Of a DNA stretch of 64,000 nucleotides, positions 57,992-64,000 are shown in pieces. Source of the stretch: Motacilla alba alba (lineage: Eukaryota > Chordata > Aves > Passeriformes > Motacillidae). Position 1 is the stretch's first letter. The number at the start of each line of letters is the position of its first letter. The position numbers were made by a program, and so were the translations under genes. The notes under the pieces were generated by a model that was not told where the DNA came from, made no database searches, and saw only the letters and a list, made by a program, of their open reading frames with translations. The stretch is from NCBI RefSeq assembly GCF_015832195.1, contig NC_052027.1, positions 1,178,001 to 1,242,000 of the forward strand, in the 5' to 3' direction.

Positions 57992-59149
57992 CTGTCCAAA
58001 ACAGTGTTCAGGGCACCACTTCCACCCCAAGACAGTATCTCCCTGTATTTTCATTTGAAATACCCATAATTTTCATACTCATTTTGTGCATGGCCTTGCG
58101 AACATCCCCTAATTTCAAAGAAAAAAAAATCAGTTAGATTTATAGGAAAACCCCCACTATTTATAAACAGGTTTTGAAGCTGTTGGAACCCTCGGCTCTG
58201 CAATGCTGTCGGGCAGCTCTGAGTTACACATTCCTGAAGGAATCTGTTGCTCTGGATAAATACTGGAGTAAGAGCCTGCTCCGTTTCCCTGGGTCTGGCC
58301 CACCCTCCATGGCAGGTAAATCCTGAGCCCATGCTGTCACCACAGGGGCTGTTCCAAACTCTCCCCAGCTCCTGCAGTTCCAGGGGGTTTTTGGACAGCT
58401 GTGTCTGGATACAGCTCCTGGCTCATGGGGACCCCACTGGGATCCATCTCCAGCCCCAGTTCCCACACCAACACCTCCACATTCCCCATTCTCCAGGGAC
58501 CACACTTCCCTCTTGAACAGCTGATGAGACAAAGGTGATCCCTGCTGCTGTAGGGATTTACCGGGAAAGGGGCAAAACCCCAAACCAACAACTGTGGCGA
58601 GTGGAGCATCCCAGAAACTCTGGGCTTGTCCAAAAGGGAAGCAGCAACTGCAGACAGAGAATTCCAGAAGGGCAGCAGGGCAAGGCACGAGTGCTCCATG
58701 GAGGGAAGGGCTCTGCCAGCACAGCCCTGCTCACCTGCGATGGAGCTGCAGCCTCCCAGGAGATTCCCTGGGAATTGCTTCACATCCCCACACCAGCCAC
58801 CTCACTGTCACTGCACTTCCCCAGGCAGCCAAACCCAGATTGGCACCCTGTTCTCCGGAGTTCTTCTAAGCCTTCTGATGTTTACATTTTTGGGATGGAG
58901 TTTCTCCCACACTTTTCATGTGAATAACGATTGGTTTGCATTCCTGTCTGGAGGAGGAGAGAACTGAGGGACTGTTCGATCAGGTTGGATCGGTGTGGCT
59001 GGAGAAGTGGCAGTTTCACCCTCCAATCCACAGACACTTTTGAAAGCCTATAAACACTGGAGTTCAGAAAGAAACTGTCCTCTTTTTCCCTTGGACATCT
59101 CAGCCCGTGCATGTCGCTCATTTCGTGTCCCATTGTGACACAGACTGAC

Positions 59150-59225
59150 CCAAGTGAGTGGCTGTGGTGCTCCAGCCAGCTCGGCCAGCTCCTCAGGGGT
59201 GGGCTGGAGTGAGTCCCAGGCTGCC
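59150..59225 (-). CDS. Candidate coding exon 2
   Basis: A 76-nt segment with good acceptor GGACATTTCTCTTCCAG and donor CTTGG|GTCAGT. Entered with 1 nt, it reads AAWDSLQPTPEELAELAG and ends in phase 0. It matches the 2 nt left by exon 1. Confidence 0.42.
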
Positions 59226-62199
59226 CTGGAAGAGAAATGTCCCAAGTTGGTCACGTTTGCACTCGGGGAAACGCTGCAGCTGGGATAAAAGATTCCATCC
59301 TCTCGCTGAGCTCTGTGAGCTGTAATGCCTTTGTGTGGTGGTGCTCTTCCTTTGATCTTAAGCACATCTTTTATCCCACAACCGTCCAGGGGAGATGAAA
59401 GGAGGAGACAGGAGGTTAATCAGAGCTGACAGACTTGGTGGCGTTCTGGGAGGGAGTCCTGGTGGTGGTGGAGAAGGGAGGAGTGAGTGGCATCAGCTGC
59501 TGGGCTTGTGCAGAGCCCTGGGCACGGCCCCTGTGCCATCCTTGTCTCCAGAACGGAGACTGGAGCTGGAGGCACAGCTCAGGGTGAGGAACTGTCTGCT
59601 CCAGGAGCTCCACGCAGGGACAGCAGTGAGCAGGGATGCTCCTGGCACTGGGCCTGTGTGACACCTCCCGCGCTGGCACAGGCAGGGGCACGGGGACACC
59701 CTCCCCAGGTGTGCCAGGACAGCACAGCGGGTGCTGCTGCAGGGAAGGGATGCATCCAGAGGGATCTGGACAGCCTGGACTCTGCCTGCAGCAGGGCTGT
59801 CTCCCCAGACACAGCTCAGCAGAGGCAACAGAAATGTCCTGGACTGTCACACACTGACGTGCCACGATGCCACCCATTCCCACCGGGATTGCTCCTCCTC
59901 CTGATTTGTGCCTCCTGCTCTTTTGTTGAAGTGTAAGCTAGAAAGAGTGAAGGCCATTCATAATTCAGAGCTGCAGAAACAAAACCATCCTGAGGGCTGA
60001 GAAGTCTAGACAGACAACAAACGAATTTTGGGCGCACCATCTTTTCTCAGGGCTCTCTTTAAGGACTCGAGCATCCCACTTTTCCACAGAACTCCTTTTG
60101 AAATTAGTTTTGTACATCTTTAGCTCAGTTTCTGGAGACTGTTCTACAACTGTGTCTGTCTCAGGAATGAGACAAGTCCCAGAATTGTGCTGGGATGGGC
60201 CTGGAAAACTTTAAATGGAAAAATTCAAGGGGAGAAATGTGGTCAGTCCAAGGGGCACCAGGGCTGAACATCCCAAAGGGCCTTGTGTCCTTCAGACCCA
60301 CCAGTATCAGACCCCAGTAGACAGAAAATCAGCCAATTATGCCCCTAGAGCAGAAAAAACCCAGGCACAGCTAAAAACCACTTTAACCCCCACTGTGGGC
60401 ACTCAGAACTGCAGAGAATTTCAGGCTTTGCTTTTTTAATGCCTTTAGAGATGTCTCCAAAAACCTGCACTAAAATGAGCTTTTTACTCCAAGCAAGTTC
60501 CCAGAGAATGGGGCATTTCTGTAACTGTATCAGCTGCAACTTGTGTTTTAAGGCAAAAATGTTTTCTGAACAAAAATAAAGAGTTTAGTGCAGTACATAA
60601 ATGGCTGAAATACAGCAGCTATTACAGGAATGGAAAGAGGACTACAATGCCTACATAAATTGATAGCTCCATTTCTCAGTGAGATACACAAGCTGGTAAA
60701 ATAAACCATGTATTACAGTAATGGCAGAGCAGAGGAGCACCTGGAGAGGTCTCTCTGCGTAACAAATGTGAATGAACTCGTCTCTGCCATCTCCCAACAC
60801 ACAATTACTGATTCACCGCGGAGTTTCCAAAGGCATCCTCACAAATGGGAGCTGGTGGGGAAGGCTCTGCTGTTAATAATTCAGTTTTTATTTGTACCCA
60901 ACAGCAAAGCAGCACTGGGAAGGGCTCAGCTCCTCCCTCAAACTTGGGGCTGGCAGCAAACACAGGGTAAAGGAGCAGCTCCTGCTTCTCCCACCCAGGT
61001 AACCATTGTTACCATGGCCAGCTACCAAGAAGGACATTCCCCTCTGATGAGCTGTGCCATTACATGGACATGTTTCACACACTGCTCTCCTCAGGCTCTT
61101 CTCCCCTTCCAGGATTTTATTTTTTCAAATGGCATTAGCCAGACAAGATAAAAACGGGATAATTAACACATCAGCCAGTGCTTTCTCTGCAGAAAGCACC
61201 CAGCTGCACTGACAGGCCTCCACCACACTCCCTGTTCACTGCTGACTACAAACCCACTTGTGGAGCACTGCCTTTGGGAACTGGCAGCATCCCTCACTCG
61301 TGCCCTGGCAGACAAAGTCACCAGCCAGCCCAGCAGCAGAGGTCAGGAGCTCTCTGCTCCTGCAGTGCCCCTTGCTTTTCTCAGAGCACTGCTCAGGAGC
61401 TCCAGCTGGGCCCAGGGCCCTGCCTCAGCTCCCATCTGTAACCAGAGCAGCTGCATTTCTGCTGCAGTGACCCACTGCAGACCACGCGCAGCACAACCCG
61501 TGAGCGCGAGGGGACTGGGGGCATGGCTCGGTGACCCTGCAGGGCCAGCCCCTCATCCTGCGTGCTCAGAGCCCTTGGGCAGGACCGGAAGGGACCAGGA
61601 GCTGTGCAAGGGCTTGAAGGCACCACTGTCCCAGCCTTCTGCCTCATGCTGGCTGGGGCAGCCCAGCTCCAGCAGCCCCAGGGCTGGGCAGGGGTCTGGC
61701 TCCACTCTGGAGGTGGCTGAGCAGGAGTGACCCCCCCAGCCCTGCAGCAGCAGCTCCCCCACTCCCAAATCCTGCTGCAGCGCTCCCAGGGCTGCCCACG
61801 GCAGGGAAACGGGACCAGCCCTGCGTGGGTGAGGACACGTTCAGGTCTGTTCCCCAGGCAGAGCTCGCCCACGTTAGACTCACCCTGGGCTGGGCTGCAC
61901 TGCAGGACCACAGCTCTGCCCATCCCGCAGGATCCAGCTCATCCAGCTCCATCCTGTCATTGTCCCCAGGTCCCTGAGGGTCTGGCAGGAACCAGGCTGG
62001 CTCTCCTTTCATCCAAGCTGATTTACCCTGAAAATGCAGGGAGAATTGCAAATAAACAAGGCACGGGGCGTTCCAGTTTGCAGGAGTACACAAGAAAGGT
62101 GAATTCGTGGGGTTTTCCTTTTGCTCTGTTAAAAATGAATGTGAGAACCATTGACTGTTCTATTTGAATGCAATTTCTTTTTTAATTTTAAACGTTGTT

Positions 62200-63155
62200 T
62201 TCTGTCTACCCCCAAGAGCCTGCTGTTCTACAGGATATTGTTATGGCTCAAAACTAGTCCTGTAAAAATGGTCTGCAGTTCTTGGCAGTGAGGAGCAGAG
62301 CTCCAGAACAGAAAGGCAGCAGCAAAGAGGCTTTGCTGGTTCTGGCAGATCTACCAGCAACCTCGGGCAGACCTGCCCGCATCAGCTGTTAATTGTGTCC
62401 CCAGGGGTCACCCAGTGCTCAGCACATCCCTCAGCACAGTTTCACCCCAGCTCTGCCCTCTCTCACCTGTGCCAGGATGAGGAGCTGGCCTGGCTGAAGG
62501 AAAACAAGGAAAGCTGAATTCCTTCAGGGCTCCCAGCACGAACTGGGGTAAATAACCACACACAGTCCTTGGGCTTTGTCCTTTTTTCAGTCAGTTTTGT
62601 GCTGTTCAGGATGTTCCAATGAGTCAGAAGTGGCTGAAAGCACAGGAAAATTAAGCTGGAGCCTGCCATGAGAGCAGAGTGCCAAATCTCTGCCTGTCAG
62701 GAGCCAGTGGTGGGCTGGGAGCCATCCCTGCCCCAGCTCCAGCAGCCCTGCACACCTGCAGGCTCCAGCAGAGAAGGGATCACCTGGACACGGCTGTCCT
62801 GCTCCCCCCTTCTCCCCAGGAAAGGTGGACAGGGACAACTGTGGGGCAGAACCACCTCCCTCCATCTGTGCAAGAATAAAAATGAAGATATTTATAGACA
62901 ACTGTTTTTGAATAGGTCATGAAGCCATTTAGATATTTGTATTTTTCCCATGGAGATGCCATAGGACACACATTTAACCTCAGCTCCGAGTTCTCCATGC
63001 CTTCCTTCCACATCCTGACCCTGCAGGTAGCTGGGAGAGGCAAAGCCCAGCTCCAGCCCCAGCATCCCACCCAGCAGCCACAAACCCCACACTTCATCTT
63101 CTGGACCAGGTGCTCCTAAACGTGCAGGAAAAGAGAGAAGGAAAAAAAAACTGAC
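62200..63155. other. Intron-like sequence
   Basis: No repeat family or supported exon. Confidence 0.3.
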
Positions 63156-63223
63156 CTGAGGGGGCACTTCAGACAGTGACAAGGAAGCCCAAGTTCCATA
63201 ATCATTTGTTTCCAAGACAAAAA
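63156..63223 (-). CDS. Candidate coding exon 1 in the window (gene continues beyond)
   Basis: A 68-nt segment with a textbook acceptor TTTCTTTTTCTCCTACTTCAG and donor CCTCAG|GTCAGT. In phase 0 it reads FLSWKQMIMELG and ends CLKCPL, leaving 2 nt for exon 2. A second frame (entered with 2 nt) is also open but would not join exon 2. Earlier exons and the start codon must lie outside the window. Confidence 0.45.
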
Positions 63224-64000
63224 CTGAAGTAGGAGAAAAAGAAAGCAGCAAATGGGCTTCTTAAAATATAAACTTCTTAAAATAAAATATAATCCTGTCA
63301 AGTGTTGTCTCACTGTGAGCTCAAGTGCTATGCTAAAGCTGCAAGGTGTATTAAGAGCTGAAGAACCATAAACTCGACCATAACTCTCTGTAATTTATGG
63401 CTGCCTGACAGTTTCCTTCTCCTGAGCCATTTACTTGATGTATACCTGACGTCACCCCCAGTGCACATTGAAAGAGAAATACAATGGCATGGGATAAACA
63501 AGTTTGCTTGGGAGACTTTCCAAAGTTGGCCTGGAAAACACACCTGGCTGAGGAACGTTCCCACTCCTCCCCATCCACACATGGCCCTTCCCACACACAG
63601 AGCCTGGGCCAGCATGCCAATTCTGAATCTCCCCTCCCTTCACCCTCTTCAACATATATTCTAAATATATGTTTGTTTGTTTCCCAGCCAGGGAAAGATT
63701 CAAGAGATTTTCACCCAGGTTCTCTCTGAAACTGATGAAAACAGCTTAAAGGTGCTGGGAAAGGGAGCCTTCCCCCCATCGAGGGCCCGTTCCAGCAGAG
63801 CACTCCAGCACACAGACAATTTCCAGCACACAAATAATGTCACTGTAAACAGTGCTGAAAAGCAATTCATAAGACCAAGGCTACAATATCCACAACCTCT
63901 CCTCATGAAGCCTCAAAAGTACAAGGGAGCCTGTTAAAGCAGCTTCCTAATATAACATCTCCCTGAAGAGCTGATCCTGACCCTCTTCCTTCTGCAGAGC

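Overview
The window reads as a stretch of bird nuclear chromosome, most likely from a songbird. The evidence is about twenty truncated CR1 retroposon copies (recognised by the CR1 3' end, which on the plus strand reads like GGTTTGGGTTGGAAGGGACC in inverted copies), three solo LTRs of one avian class-II-like (ERVK-like) family, and many GC-rich minisatellites. I see no prokaryotic genes, operons, rRNA, tRNA or CRISPR. The songbird placement rests on my recollection of the LTR family and is an inference.

No long open reading frame is a convincing gene: every frame above about 170 codons is a tandem array or a chain of repeats. The best evidence for a gene is on the minus strand. Twenty-one short segments between 63223 and 2409 each have AG/GT splice borders, stay open in one frame, and join in phase into 1670 nt (556 codons plus 2 nt) with no stop. 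In gene order they are 63156-63223, 59150-59225, 57947-57991, a cluster of eleven at 55801-47108, then 32627-32703, 18466-18548, 12562-12636, 12143-12191, 7757-7814, 4638-4705 and 2409-2483. The start and end of the gene lie outside the window. The product is leucine-rich and looks mostly helical; I do not recognise the family. Some members were chosen because they fit the phase, so single exons are less certain than the gene as a whole.

The rest would be introns. 1-5.2 kb: CR1 fragments, and a 43-bp minisatellite grown from a CR1 tail and split by a 393-bp solo LTR. 8.2-15 kb: three GC-rich minisatellites (72-84, 69 and 56-64 bp units). 19-20.7 kb: a 166-bp duplication and a 21-copy array of a 20-bp unit. 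21-25 kb: CR1 copies in both orientations and a second 393-bp solo LTR. 28.3-29 kb: an AT-rich block with homeodomain/POU-type motifs and a perfect 14-bp inverted repeat. 33-45 kb: CR1 copies, an A-run with an AT/CA microsatellite, and a third, inverted LTR swollen by a 300-bp AT array. 45-51 kb: two more minisatellites and CR1 copies. 51-64 kb: the densest part of the exon chain and few repeats.

If the gene model holds, the window is the middle to 3' part of a long gene on the minus strand whose introns have collected retroposons and tandem arrays. The CR1 and LTR copies would be passive residents, and the AT-rich blocks are the best candidates for regulatory DNA.
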